Position numbers and translations under genes: made by a program. 8,532 nucleotides of DNA from positions 1-8,532 of the forward strand of contig VSNR01000183.1 in the NCBI GenBank assembly GCA_009774345.1, given 5' to 3'. The notes under the pieces are model-generated. The model made no database searches, was not told the DNA's origin, and was given only the letters and a program-made list of their open reading frames with translations. This DNA is from Lachnospiraceae bacterium. Lineage in GTDB: Bacteria; Bacillota; Clostridia; Lachnospirales; Lachnospiraceae. Below are positions 1 through 6,037 of the stretch, piece after piece (the first letter of the stretch is position 1; each line of letters starts with the position of its first letter).

Positions 1-81
1 AAAACCATTTTTCTCAAGTGTGTATTTCAGGCCTTCAATCAGGCTTAAATCATCTTCTACATATAATATCTTTTTTTTCAT
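1..81 (-). CDS. Response regulator, OmpR-type receiver domain (N-terminal 27 residues only)
   Basis: Only the first 27 codons lie in the window and the gene continues past the left edge. The translation begins MKKKILYVEDDLSLIEGLKY, the classic first beta strand of a CheY-like receiver domain. The acidic cluster E9-D10-D11 forms the Mg2+ pocket that serves phosphorylation of a later aspartate. The wording is closest to OmpR/PhoB-family DNA-binding regulators of Firmicutes. The output domain and the expected sensor kinase are not visible. It follows the ABC exporter genes in the same orientation, which suggests it regulates them, but that link is inference. No good Shine-Dalgarno lies directly before the ATG. 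Instead the start overlaps the stop of a six-codon mini-ORF as ATGA. Confidence 0.85.
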   Translation of the reverse strand, partial: MKKKILYVEDDLSLIEGLKYTLEKNGF

Positions 82-98
82 TCATTTTTATCCATCAC
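78..98 (-). other. Six-codon mini-ORF with its own RBS, coupled to the response regulator
   Basis: Reading on the minus strand, GGAGG (107-111) is followed after 8 bases by GTG and at once by ATG. The frame reads GTG ATG GAT AAA AAT GAA TGA, and its TGA overlaps the regulator's ATG as ATGA. The regulator has no strong ribosome binding site of its own, so the mini-ORF may load ribosomes by translational coupling. It could equally be a chance arrangement in a leader. A functional peptide is not claimed. Confidence 0.3.
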
Positions 99-139
99 TC
101 AGGATGCCTCCGACATATAAAAAGTAAAATTGCAATTGA

Positions 140-159
140 GCCGCTTCTTTTTAAGCGGC
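140..159 (-). terminator. GC-rich hairpin after the ABC permease gene
   Basis: GCCGCTT (140-146) and AAGCGGC (153-159) form a perfect 7-bp stem around a 6-base loop. It lies 15 bases beyond the permease stop codon and before the response regulator. On the minus strand it is followed by an AT-rich stretch with short T runs, not by an uninterrupted U tract. It therefore looks like a weak or leaky terminator, or an mRNA-stabilising hairpin that lets some transcription reach the regulator gene. Confidence 0.5.
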
Positions 160-174
160 GATACGAGCAAAAAG

Positions 175-1392
175 CTAAGCGTTTGCGAGCAGTTTGCACC
201 AGCAAACTGGAATCTCCACAGCCAACAGAGCCAACAGGACATACAGCAGTACCGGCCAGGCGCAGACGGCTCCTGCAAGCAGCAGTATTACCACCGGAAC
301 CACATATTTCCGGGGATGATGCCACAGGTCGCTTTCAATCTTCCAGCCACGGATGGGATAAAACCATTCCAGGAGCACAGACAGCACCGCACTCTGCAGG
401 GCAAAGAAAACAGCCCCGGCAATCATCAGGACAGTGACACCGCCGTTTTGTATCTGCCAGCTACAGAGGAATATCGCATCTGCAGCCATATTACAGGAAA
501 AGATAAACAGACAGTATGGGATGCAAAAGCGCCGTCTCTGTCCGGGCAGGAAACGGACTGCCTGCTCCAGGTCACGGTCGCAGGACAGCAGGATACAAAT
601 AGGGGTATTTAAGGATAGAATCGAAAACCCCACTGGGACAACAGACAGCCCGGCCATTTCTCTTAAAAAATACGGCATTACAATGGCTACGCACCACATC
701 ACACCAGTATTGACCAGATAATTCTTGTGGCAGCTCAGATACCGAAAAAAGTACCGCCATAAGGAAGCTTTCTTCCTCTGCCGGATCGCATGGTGTTTCT
801 CACTCTCCCCCTGATAAAAAGCATAGACCTCTGCCTTCCGCAAGATCAGAATAGCGATGAAACTATTCGCAAGCAGCAACAGTCCAAACCATGTCCTACT
901 TCCACAAAATAAAATTGCAGACACCATGGCAACAGCCCAGAACCCACCCGCATACCAGTATTTTCTCAGAGAATAGGCTGCGGCAGCCATAAGGACCGCA
1001 TGAAGCATACTGCTGGCCATTCCTATCATCTCTATGGGCTTCCATGCAGAAACAGCCAGCAGAACCGCCAGAAGCAGCCCTGTCTTTGTAAGAATCGTAT
1101 AGGCTCCCAGCACCGCCACATAGGAAAATACAAATTCCCGACCATGTCCTGGCAGCATCAGTATATGTTTCAGCTCCACAGCATTATCTCTGGAAGAAAG
1201 AGCCTGCCACATCACACCGGCAGTAAAAGCGCTTATCATCAGGATCCGTACAAATGCTGCAACCTGTACCTGAAAGCCCGCGATATACAGCCCCCAAAAT
1301 ATGATCACATCAAGTAAGAGCGTCCGGGGCAGCCGCTCGTATCTTGCCCCAAACAGTTTTTTTGCAAACGCTTTACCTGTCATTTTCATCAT
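175..1392 (-). CDS. ABC transporter permease, multi-spanning membrane protein
   Basis: The 405-residue protein is strongly hydrophobic, with about 11-12 predicted membrane segments by eye. These start near residues 23-40 and 44-64 and end with a paired hydrophobic stretch before the C-terminus. A basic, polar loop (around HHAIRQRKKASLWRYF) divides the two halves. It follows the ABC ATPase and overlaps its end by about 20 bases, so it is the likely membrane partner of that ATPase. The start is set by GGGAGG located 6 bases before the ATG at 1392; the next ATG at 1389 is equally possible. A longer in-frame opening to 1437 exists but lies wholly inside the ATPase gene. Substrate is unknown. The setting beside an OmpR-type regulator suggests export of, or protection from, peptide antibiotics, which is inference. 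No conserved motif fixes the subfamily. Confidence 0.8.
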   Translation of the reverse strand: MMKMTGKAFAKKLFGARYERLPRTLLLDVIIFWGLYIAGFQVQVAAFVRILMISAFTAGVMWQALSSRDNAVELKHILMLPGHGREFVFSYVAVLGAYTILTKTGLLLAVLLAVSAWKPIEMIGMASSMLHAVLMAAAAYSLRKYWYAGGFWAVAMVSAILFCGSRTWFGLLLLANSFIAILILRKAEVYAFYQGESEKHHAIRQRKKASLWRYFFRYLSCHKNYLVNTGVMWCVAIVMPYFLREMAGLSVVPVGFSILSLNTPICILLSCDRDLEQAVRFLPGQRRRFCIPYCLFIFSCNMAADAIFLCSWQIQNGGVTVLMIAGAVFFALQSAVLSVLLEWFYPIRGWKIESDLWHHPRKYVVPVVILLLAGAVCAWPVLLYVLLALLAVEIPVCWCKLLANA

Positions 1393-2080
1393 GCAATGCC
1401 TCCCGGATATCTGCGGCATTGATTTGCCCGCCTTCAAAAGTCTGCCGGATCTTACCGTCCTCTAGGACAAATATCCGGTCAGAGGTCAGCGTGATGCTCT
1501 CCAGGATGTGGGAGGAAAACAGGACGGTTCCATGCTCCTTATAGCCCAGAATCTGTTGGTACAGATATTCCGTGCTCTGGAAATCCAGGCCATTGACCGG
1601 CTCGTCCAAGAGAAGCAGTCTGGGTTTCAGGGCAAAAGCCGTAATTAGAAATGCTTTTTTCCGGTTCCCGGTTGACAGCTCCCTTAACAGGGTATCTGTA
1701 TATTCTTCAAAGTGAAAACCCTGTACCAGCTCCGACACATCGGGAACCTCTTTCCCATAGGCGGCGCATACATAGGCCAGGTATTCCCGAAAAGTAAAAT
1801 ACGAAAAGGAATTGTCCTCGGCAAACACTGTATAGCGGCAGAGCTTAAAATCCTGCTTCCGAAAATCCACAGGAACGCCACGAAAGCAGATACCCTCTGA
1901 ACGAAAAGTAGGGAGCAATCCAGAAATCACCTTCAGAAATGTGGTTTTCCCGGCTCCGTTCAGCCCGATCAGACCTGCCACTTCATGCTCCGCCAAAGAA
2001 AAAGAAAAACCCGAAAGTATCCTTTTCTCTTCACTGTACCACGCACTCAAGTTTTGAACAGTCAGGAGCGTTTCTCCCAT
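1373..2080 (-). CDS. ABC transporter ATP-binding protein
   Basis: This 235-residue nucleotide-binding subunit carries all the main ATPase motifs. They are Walker A GLNGAGKTT (39-47), signature LSTGNRKK (135-142), Walker B LLLLDEP (155-161, catalytic E160) and the switch histidine H191 in SSHILES. The Q-loop region reads VFAEDNSF, with E88 or a neighbour where glutamine is usual. Length and motif order fit single-domain ATPases of ABC-2-like exporters. The start at 2080 is chosen because AAGGGGGAAGG precedes it at good spacing and because the small membrane gene ends one base before it (TAA-G-ATG). A longer in-frame opening to 2146 would run through that gene and is unlikely. It pairs with the permease that overlaps its 3' end. 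Confidence 0.92.
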   Translation of the reverse strand: MGETLLTVQNLSAWYSEEKRILSGFSFSLAEHEVAGLIGLNGAGKTTFLKVISGLLPTFRSEGICFRGVPVDFRKQDFKLCRYTVFAEDNSFSYFTFREYLAYVCAAYGKEVPDVSELVQGFHFEEYTDTLLRELSTGNRKKAFLITAFALKPRLLLLDEPVNGLDFQSTEYLYQQILGYKEHGTVLFSSHILESITLTSDRIFVLEDGKIRQTFEGGQINAADIREALHDENDR

Positions 2081-2081
2081 C

Positions 2082-2258
2082 TTACCTTCCCCCTTTGCCG
2101 TCCTTCTCTTTTTTCCATGTCGCATATACGGAGTACAGGAATACACCTGCCAATATCAGATAAAGCCCCATCATTGGGAAGTTTCCGGATACCCCGCATA
2201 CAATGGCTGCAACCAGCCAAATCAAGCCAATAATCCCACGAATAAAAATATGACGCAT
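2082..2258 (-). CDS. Small two-helix membrane protein (58 aa) of the ABC transporter operon
   Basis: This short gene starts MRHIFIRGIIGLIWLVAA and ends in a charged tail, WKKEKDGKGGR. Two hydrophobic stretches (about residues 8-23 and 29-47) are separated by a Gly-Asn-Phe-Pro turn, so it should be a membrane hairpin with its basic tail in the cytoplasm. A textbook AAGGAGGT site lies 8 bases before the ATG, and the stop is one base from the ATPase start. Genuine translation and co-expression with the transporter are therefore likely. I do not recognise a named family. It could be a third subunit, a regulator of the permease or an immunity-type peptide. A 71-residue frame from 2277 overlaps it, but its first codons are the ribosome binding site itself. 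Confidence 0.8.
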   Translation of the reverse strand: MRHIFIRGIIGLIWLVAAIVCGVSGNFPMMGLYLILAGVFLYSVYATWKKEKDGKGGR

Positions 2259-2280
2259 TGTTTTTTACCTCCTTCATTGC

Positions 2281-3057
2281 TTACGATTCGTAATTTATAT
2301 GGGGAATATATTTATCTATCAAATCATAATCCTCTTTTGAGATTGTATATACTCCATTATCCGTCTGCTCAATAAAATATTTTCCTCCATCTTCATATAG
2401 AAATAGTCTGCATATCACATTCTCTTTACTGATAAAATCTGCATTGATAATATTTTCCACACGGACCGGAGTACCTATCCCGCCGCTCTCTACAGTGGGT
2501 TCTGTCTCTTTTAAAATGCTCAGAATATTTTCCACATCATCTTTGCTGCTTATTACAATTGGACTGTCAGAGTTTCTTTTGAGAGAGATATTTTCCACTG
2601 CCCCTGCGTCTGGCAATTCAAGTTTATATGTGTCTAATTCATTCGCCTTTATAAAATCCGGGATGGTTGGCCTCCCTTTTTCCTCAAATTTCACATTATA
2701 AAACTTGTCTGTTTTTTCATCGTAAAGCAATGCATAGTCAAAATTACAGATTGGCAGATCCTGTTCTTCTGCCGTTAATGTCTCATCCATTTGGCCGGGC
2801 CGGACAGTATACGCATCGGCAGAAACCCCAAAAACCGTATATCCAGGCGCATATGTCGTCACCAGCATTTGTATGTCCGAAACTTTCAGGGAATATGCCT
2901 CATCATCTTTTATGTTCATATCCGTATAATGGGATACTGCTTCGTTTAAGCGACCCACAAGCATTTGCCCTGCAGGCTTATTTTTTGCCAAAAGCCAAAT
3001 ACATACGGTTCCAATCAATACGATACCTGTTATAATTAAAAGCAATTTCTTTTTCAT
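2281..3057 (-). CDS. Membrane-anchored extracytoplasmic protein, DUF5301-like C-terminal domain
   Basis: The 258-residue protein opens with a basic start and one hydrophobic segment (residues 4-24, MKKKLLLIITGIVLIGTVCI), then a hydrophilic body that should sit outside the membrane. There is no proper lipobox: C19 is preceded by G-T-V. The C-terminal part (about 150-250, including SSKDDVENILSILKETEPTV and a final TISKEDYDLIDKYI) resembles DUF5301 proteins of Clostridia, whose function is unknown; this is recognition by eye. An AAGGAG site lies 8 bases before the ATG, inside the preceding gene, and the start overlaps that gene's stop as ATGA. Co-expression with the acetyltransferase is thus likely. 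The two-helix membrane gene begins 22 bases after the stop, so the transcript may continue into the ABC genes. Confidence 0.75.
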   Translation of the reverse strand: MKKKLLLIITGIVLIGTVCIWLLAKNKPAGQMLVGRLNEAVSHYTDMNIKDDEAYSLKVSDIQMLVTTYAPGYTVFGVSADAYTVRPGQMDETLTAEEQDLPICNFDYALLYDEKTDKFYNVKFEEKGRPTIPDFIKANELDTYKLELPDAGAVENISLKRNSDSPIVISSKDDVENILSILKETEPTVESGGIGTPVRVENIINADFISKENVICRLFLYEDGGKYFIEQTDNGVYTISKEDYDLIDKYIPHINYES

Positions 3058-3602
3058 AAGCAGTGCTCCTTAAATTTATTGACATCTCTTTGCTTCTCTA
3101 TGTATCCGTAAATATCCGCCTGTTCTCCATCAATTTCAAAGCTGCGTTCATAGACTCCTCCATTCCGGGTGATTGTTTTAACCGAAGGTTCATTCTTCCT
3201 TTCCACAGAAAGATACAGTTTGTTCATCCCGGTCTTTTTGGCAACCTCCAATAACTGCCGCAGCATTTCCGTAGCAAAGCCTTTTCTTCTTTCTGACGGA
3301 CGGACGCTGTAACCGCAACGACCAAGATCCTTCAGGAAATCGTTCAGCGTATGCCTGAAATCAATGATTCCCACAATTCTATCATCATCGACAGCAAAGA
3401 ATGTGTCCGTTATAACCCAATTCGGATTAACGGTCTCTTCTTTCGTGTTTGCGTCTATGGTTCTGCACCATTCTGTGTAATCATCCGTTTTATCAAATAA
3501 TTCACTTCCGTTGATGACAAATTCCCCATGTTCAAAAAATTCCTGTCTGAACTCTATGGCCTGTTCTTTCATCGCTTCTGTTGGTCTGACTAATTGAATC
3601 AT
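3054..3602 (-). CDS. GNAT-family N-acetyltransferase, COG3981 type
   Basis: The 182-residue protein matches from memory the COG3981 predicted acetyltransferases. Typical pieces are the start MIQLVRPTEAMKEQA, NPNWVITDTFFAV (59-71), GIIDFRHTLNDFLKD (78-92) and GYSVRPSERRKGFATEML (97-114). In the last, R106-K107-G108-F109-A110 is the acetyl-CoA pyrophosphate loop. SVERKNEPSVKTITRNGG (132-149) is the usual second acyl-CoA motif. The reaction would be transfer of acetyl from acetyl-CoA to an amine; the substrate is unknown. AAAGGAG lies 8 bases before the ATG. Its 3' end overlaps the DUF5301-like gene as ATGA. It lies just after the palindrome at 3637-3663 and appears complete. Confidence 0.88.
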   Translation of the reverse strand: MIQLVRPTEAMKEQAIEFRQEFFEHGEFVINGSELFDKTDDYTEWCRTIDANTKEETVNPNWVITDTFFAVDDDRIVGIIDFRHTLNDFLKDLGRCGYSVRPSERRKGFATEMLRQLLEVAKKTGMNKLYLSVERKNEPSVKTITRNGGVYERSFEIDGEQADIYGYIEKQRDVNKFKEHCL

Positions 3603-3629
3603 TTTTCACACTCCTTTATCTGCATTTCG

Positions 3630-3663
3630 ATATAATGTTGACCCGCAAAGACACCGTGTCAAC
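3630..3663 (-). promoter_or_regulatory. Nested palindrome with promoter-like elements before the COG3981 acetyltransferase
   Basis: GTTGAC (3637-3642) and GTCAAC (3658-3663) form a perfect inverted repeat. Inside its right part, 3650-3660 is a second palindrome, GACAC-C-GTGTC. On the minus strand the outer arm gives TTGACA (3657-3662). AT-rich -10 candidates follow: CATTAT (3632-3637) after 19 bases, or TTATAT (3630-3635) after 21. The long spacing plus symmetry resembles promoters controlled by MerR-type activators, or a repressor operator over the -35 box. The site begins inside the last codons of CPBP protease 1. It could also be only a transcript hairpin. Confidence 0.4.
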
Positions 3664-4429
3664 TTCTGATTCCATGTGCGCCATAACGCACGAAATCATG
3701 GTACAATAAAAAAATCAGCCCAATCAATACCAGTGTGACAGCCGCCGCTATGGTGGAACTGACACTCATAACGGGGAATTGCTCATATTTCAGCATATAA
3801 GTAACAAAAGCATTCGGCAGGTTCGCAAAGAAGGATACAATTAGGTTATTACCAGATAACTTGTATGCAGCCGCAAATCCGCCCCCTACTGCAAACAACA
3901 GAAGAATGTCCTCCCAGGTGCAGAATCCTGGATAGCCCAAATGGTAAAGGGAGAACATTGCCCCGGAAACCAGAATTGCCGGTACCCACCCAAATTGCCG
4001 GTCGATCCGGCTCTGTACAAATCCGCGGAATAAAAATTCCTCAAAAAACGTGGTCATAATCAGCGGCACAATTCCCATAGGCAGCAAGTGCCATTGGATC
4101 TGCTCACCGACAGCCATCTTCGGGATAAGCTGCCCTCCAACGGAAAATACCACAAAGGCAGCCAAAACACCCCATTGCCGTATGCCCAGCTTTTTGAAAC
4201 CGGCTTCTGCCAATACTCTGCCGGAAGCTGGCGCTCCATTTTCCTTATACAAACAGTACAGCGGAATCAAAAGGCTGAATACCAACCCATACAGGAGATT
4301 GTAAAAAATAAAATATAGTATGGGCGTTGGATTGAGATTCGCTGCCATAATGCAGATAATCAGCATGATTTCTATGCCGGCTGAAATCAGGAGCGTTTTT
4401 CCTTTTCCCCTGTTTGCTGTTTCCTTCAT
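3659..4429 (-). CDS. CPBP-family intramembrane metalloprotease 1 (CAAX protease/bacteriocin-immunity type)
   Basis: The 256-residue membrane protein has several hydrophobic helices and the CPBP motif EEFLFRG (E130-E131, R135). It is followed by FSLYH (F159, H163), the usual FxxxH. CPBP proteins cleave within or near membranes or act as immunity factors against peptides. The final HxxxN motif is not clear: the matching stretch reads FFANLPNAF, with no histidine four residues before N206 or N203. A metal ligand may therefore be altered. The ATG at 4429 is chosen because the preceding peptide gene ends there in an ATGA overlap and GGGGTGG lies just upstream. The in-frame extension to 4576 starts on a GTG inside the peptide gene's ribosome binding site and covers that gene. 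Confidence 0.85.
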   Translation of the reverse strand: MKETANRGKGKTLLISAGIEIMLIICIMAANLNPTPILYFIFYNLLYGLVFSLLIPLYCLYKENGAPASGRVLAEAGFKKLGIRQWGVLAAFVVFSVGGQLIPKMAVGEQIQWHLLPMGIVPLIMTTFFEEFLFRGFVQSRIDRQFGWVPAILVSGAMFSLYHLGYPGFCTWEDILLLFAVGGGFAAAYKLSGNNLIVSFFANLPNAFVTYMLKYEQFPVMSVSSTIAAAVTLVLIGLIFLLYHDFVRYGAHGIRS

Positions 4430-4554
4430 CCTAACCACCCCTGATAAAACGCAACTGCCCCAAAAATTGCGCCTACAACCATCGCCGCTAATGTTACAAC
4501 AATTATGACAGGATGCTCTTTCATCAGTTTCCCTAATTCTTTTAAATCGTTCAT
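4426..4554 (-). CDS. Small single-pass membrane peptide (42 aa) coupled to CPBP protease 1
   Basis: The frame begins MNDLKELGKLMKEHP, a charged amphipathic start, followed by a hydrophobic segment (about residues 16-37, small-residue rich: AAMVVGAIFGAVAF) and a short polar end, YQGWLG. A very strong site, AAAGGAGGTGA, precedes the ATG by a standard distance. The TGA overlaps the protease start as ATGA, which argues strongly for translation and coupling. I do not recognise a family. It could be a subunit or substrate of the CPBP protease, a membrane-active peptide with the protease as its immunity partner, or a structural peptide. There is no double-glycine leader. Gly/Ala spacing in the helix suits helix-helix packing. 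Confidence 0.75.
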   Translation of the reverse strand: MNDLKELGKLMKEHPVIIVVTLAAMVVGAIFGAVAFYQGWLG

Positions 4555-4615
4555 TGAACTTCACCTCCTTTGTCACACAACGGGAGTTTTGCGTTTCTTT
4601 TCTTGAAATAATACC

Positions 4616-5458
4616 TTATCGAACATTAGTAGTTCGATAAGTATGAATCGCTATCACAAACGCAAAGGAAATGATCTGTGCAGCCATGATCCGGACAATC
4701 TGTAATTCGTCTGCACCATTTTGCGAAACTACATGCAGCATATTAGTCGCAACGGTATTGTTAAATAAATGGTCGCCAAGCCCTGCCCACAGATTTCCCG
4801 TAATGCGGTAAAGAAGCCCCCATTTGATTCCCATAATTCCGGCAAGGATAATATAACCGATCCCCATTAGGACCATTGCCGCAAATGACATTTCGCCATT
4901 TACATAGCTTCTAATCGGCATTATAATATGCCAGATACCAAATAAAAATGCTGCAATAAAATTCGCCTGCATAAATGGCTTTGTTTCAGAGAGCATTTTA
5001 AGAAACAGACCGCGAAAAACACCTTCCTCCATCCATACATTGACGATATTGAATAGTACACATAACAGAAAGAAAACAAAATCCGTATTTTTGATCTGCG
5101 AGCCAGTTAAAGAAAAACTGCTGATATAGATTTCCAAATGCGCAGGATTGCCTTGCAGAACTGAAATTGACAATTCCAACCCAAACGAAATGGCAAAGCA
5201 AACGGTTCCTAATAACAAGCCTTTCAAAATACCGCTTACCAAGCCGTTTTTTTGAAATCCGATATCACCCCATGTAAGATTTATCTTTTTCAATACCAGC
5301 GCCAATAAGATAATCCCAACAACCTTATGGAGCACATTTTCTCCAATAGCTGTTTTGTCTGTTTCAATCAAAAAGTATTCCACAAACCTTACAGACAAGC
5401 AAAGCATGAAGATGATCATGCATAAATTATTTGGTTTGCATTTTATGTTTCTTTCCAT
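4616..5458 (-). CDS. CPBP-family intramembrane metalloprotease 2
   Basis: The 280-residue multi-spanning protein carries a complete CPBP signature. WMEEGVFRG supplies E144-E145 and R149, FGIWH gives F173 and H177, and HLFNN gives H230 and N234. All expected ligands are present, so it should be catalytically competent. The family acts in the membrane on prenylated or peptide substrates or provides bacteriocin self-immunity; the substrate is unknown here. The ATG at 5458 is preceded by GGAGGG at short spacing, and that site belongs to the 64-base repeat at 5457-5520. A TTG-started extension of four residues (to 5470) is less likely. It is only distantly similar to the other two CPBP proteins in the window, so a recent tandem duplication is unlikely. 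Confidence 0.9.
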   Translation of the reverse strand: MERNIKCKPNNLCMIIFMLCLSVRFVEYFLIETDKTAIGENVLHKVVGIILLALVLKKINLTWGDIGFQKNGLVSGILKGLLLGTVCFAISFGLELSISVLQGNPAHLEIYISSFSLTGSQIKNTDFVFFLLCVLFNIVNVWMEEGVFRGLFLKMLSETKPFMQANFIAAFLFGIWHIIMPIRSYVNGEMSFAAMVLMGIGYIILAGIMGIKWGLLYRITGNLWAGLGDHLFNNTVATNMLHVVSQNGADELQIVRIMAAQIISFAFVIAIHTYRTTNVR

Positions 5459-5520
5459 ATAGCCCTCCAATCAGCACCATTTTCTTGTTCATATGCGGCT
5501 TCCCGATAAGCTGGAACTTA
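5457..5520 (-). repeat. Junction repeat copy R5 (between GNAT 3 and CPBP protease 2)
   Basis: This 64-base segment matches 7521-7584 at 56 of 64 positions without gaps, counted by eye. In transcription direction it starts with the TAA stop of the preceding acetyltransferase gene and ends at the ATG of CPBP protease 2, whose GGAGGG ribosome site it provides. Its first 21 bases also match R1 (8393-8413) at 18 of 21. Confidence 0.85.
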
Positions 5521-6003
5521 TCTATTTTCCATAATCAATTCTTTGCACTTCCATTCTTCACCCAGAACACAATATGTTTCTGTCGTATCAAGAACTGTAT
5601 CGCTAAAACCGACTGCTTTATAACAATAATAAGCCGGGAGATTATTCTCAAAAACGCCCAATGATGCTTTTTTTGCTCCATATATTTCAAATACAAATTT
5701 CAGACCCAGCCGGAGCATAGCTTTTCCATAGCCTTTTCCTCTCTTGTGAGGATTTACAATAACAAATCCAAAACGTAGTTCATCCAATGATTCATCAGGG
5801 TTTCTTAGTGTAAAAAAGCCAACGATTCCTGTATCATCAAATGCAGTAAACGGCATTAGAGATTCAACAAAACAAAATTCCTTTTGCGTTATCGGATAAT
5901 TACCGAGTATACCTGCTGTCCATTGATAAAATACTTTTTCATCCTGACACCATGATAATATTGTATCTGCATCTGAAGCCTTATATGGTCTTATTCTAAT
6001 CAT
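5518..6003 (-). CDS. GNAT-family N-acetyltransferase 3
   Basis: The 161-residue protein is a complete single GNAT domain. It starts MIRIRPYKASDADTILSW, a typical first strand and helix. The acetyl-CoA loop is in FVIVNPHKRGKGYGKAML (R88-G89-K90-G91-Y92-G93), and a late NNLPAYYCYKAVGF motif (120-133) packs near the cofactor. It resembles ribosomal-protein- or small-amine-acetylating GNATs, but the substrate cannot be told. The start is supported by GAGGG about 7 bases upstream. The gap from the previous gene is only about 30 bases and holds a diverged junction repeat. The stop TAA is the first codon of repeat R5. Confidence 0.88.
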   Translation of the reverse strand: MIRIRPYKASDADTILSWCQDEKVFYQWTAGILGNYPITQKEFCFVESLMPFTAFDDTGIVGFFTLRNPDESLDELRFGFVIVNPHKRGKGYGKAMLRLGLKFVFEIYGAKKASLGVFENNLPAYYCYKAVGFSDTVLDTTETYCVLGEEWKCKELIMENR

Positions 6004-6015
6004 ACATTTTCCCTC

Positions 6016-6037
6016 GCAAATTCCGATTTTGACGTTA
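6016..6037 (-). repeat. Junction repeat copy R4, short and diverged
   Basis: On the plus strand it reads gcaaattccgattttgacg followed by tta. It aligns with R1 (8388-8413) with about 20 of 22 matches if four gap bases are allowed. The TAA stop of GNAT 2 is again the first codon of the repeat in transcription direction. Because of the gaps this is the weakest copy. Confidence 0.4.

Noticed and set aside
18..612. Two long plus-strand frames opposite the ABC permease (18-437 and 130-612)
   Set aside because: They are antisense to a well-supported gene, lack ribosome sites and have low-complexity, proline/glutamine-rich products of no recognisable family.
2062..2277. 71-residue minus-strand frame before the ABC ATPase
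   Set aside because: Its first codons are the AAGGAGGT ribosome site of the 58-residue gene, and the product has no membrane or domain pattern. The overlapping 2082-2258 frame has a proper start, two helices and correct spacing.
2281..3057. Lipoprotein signal on the DUF5301-like protein
   Set aside because: The only cysteine near the hydrophobic segment is preceded by G-T-V, which does not fit a lipobox; a simple membrane anchor is more likely.
3631..3636. Plus-strand TATAAT as a promoter
   Set aside because: No -35 element lies at a suitable distance and there is no plus-strand gene downstream; the same bases are better read as part of the minus-strand promoter region.
4426..4554. Class II bacteriocin with a double-glycine leader in the 42-residue peptide
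   Set aside because: No GG processing site is present and no dedicated peptidase-transporter is beside it; only a general membrane peptide is supported.
4430..4576. N-terminal extension of CPBP protease 1
   Set aside because: It starts on GTG inside the ribosome site of the 42-residue gene and is cysteine/arginine-rich without family character. It is an out-of-frame reading of that gene.
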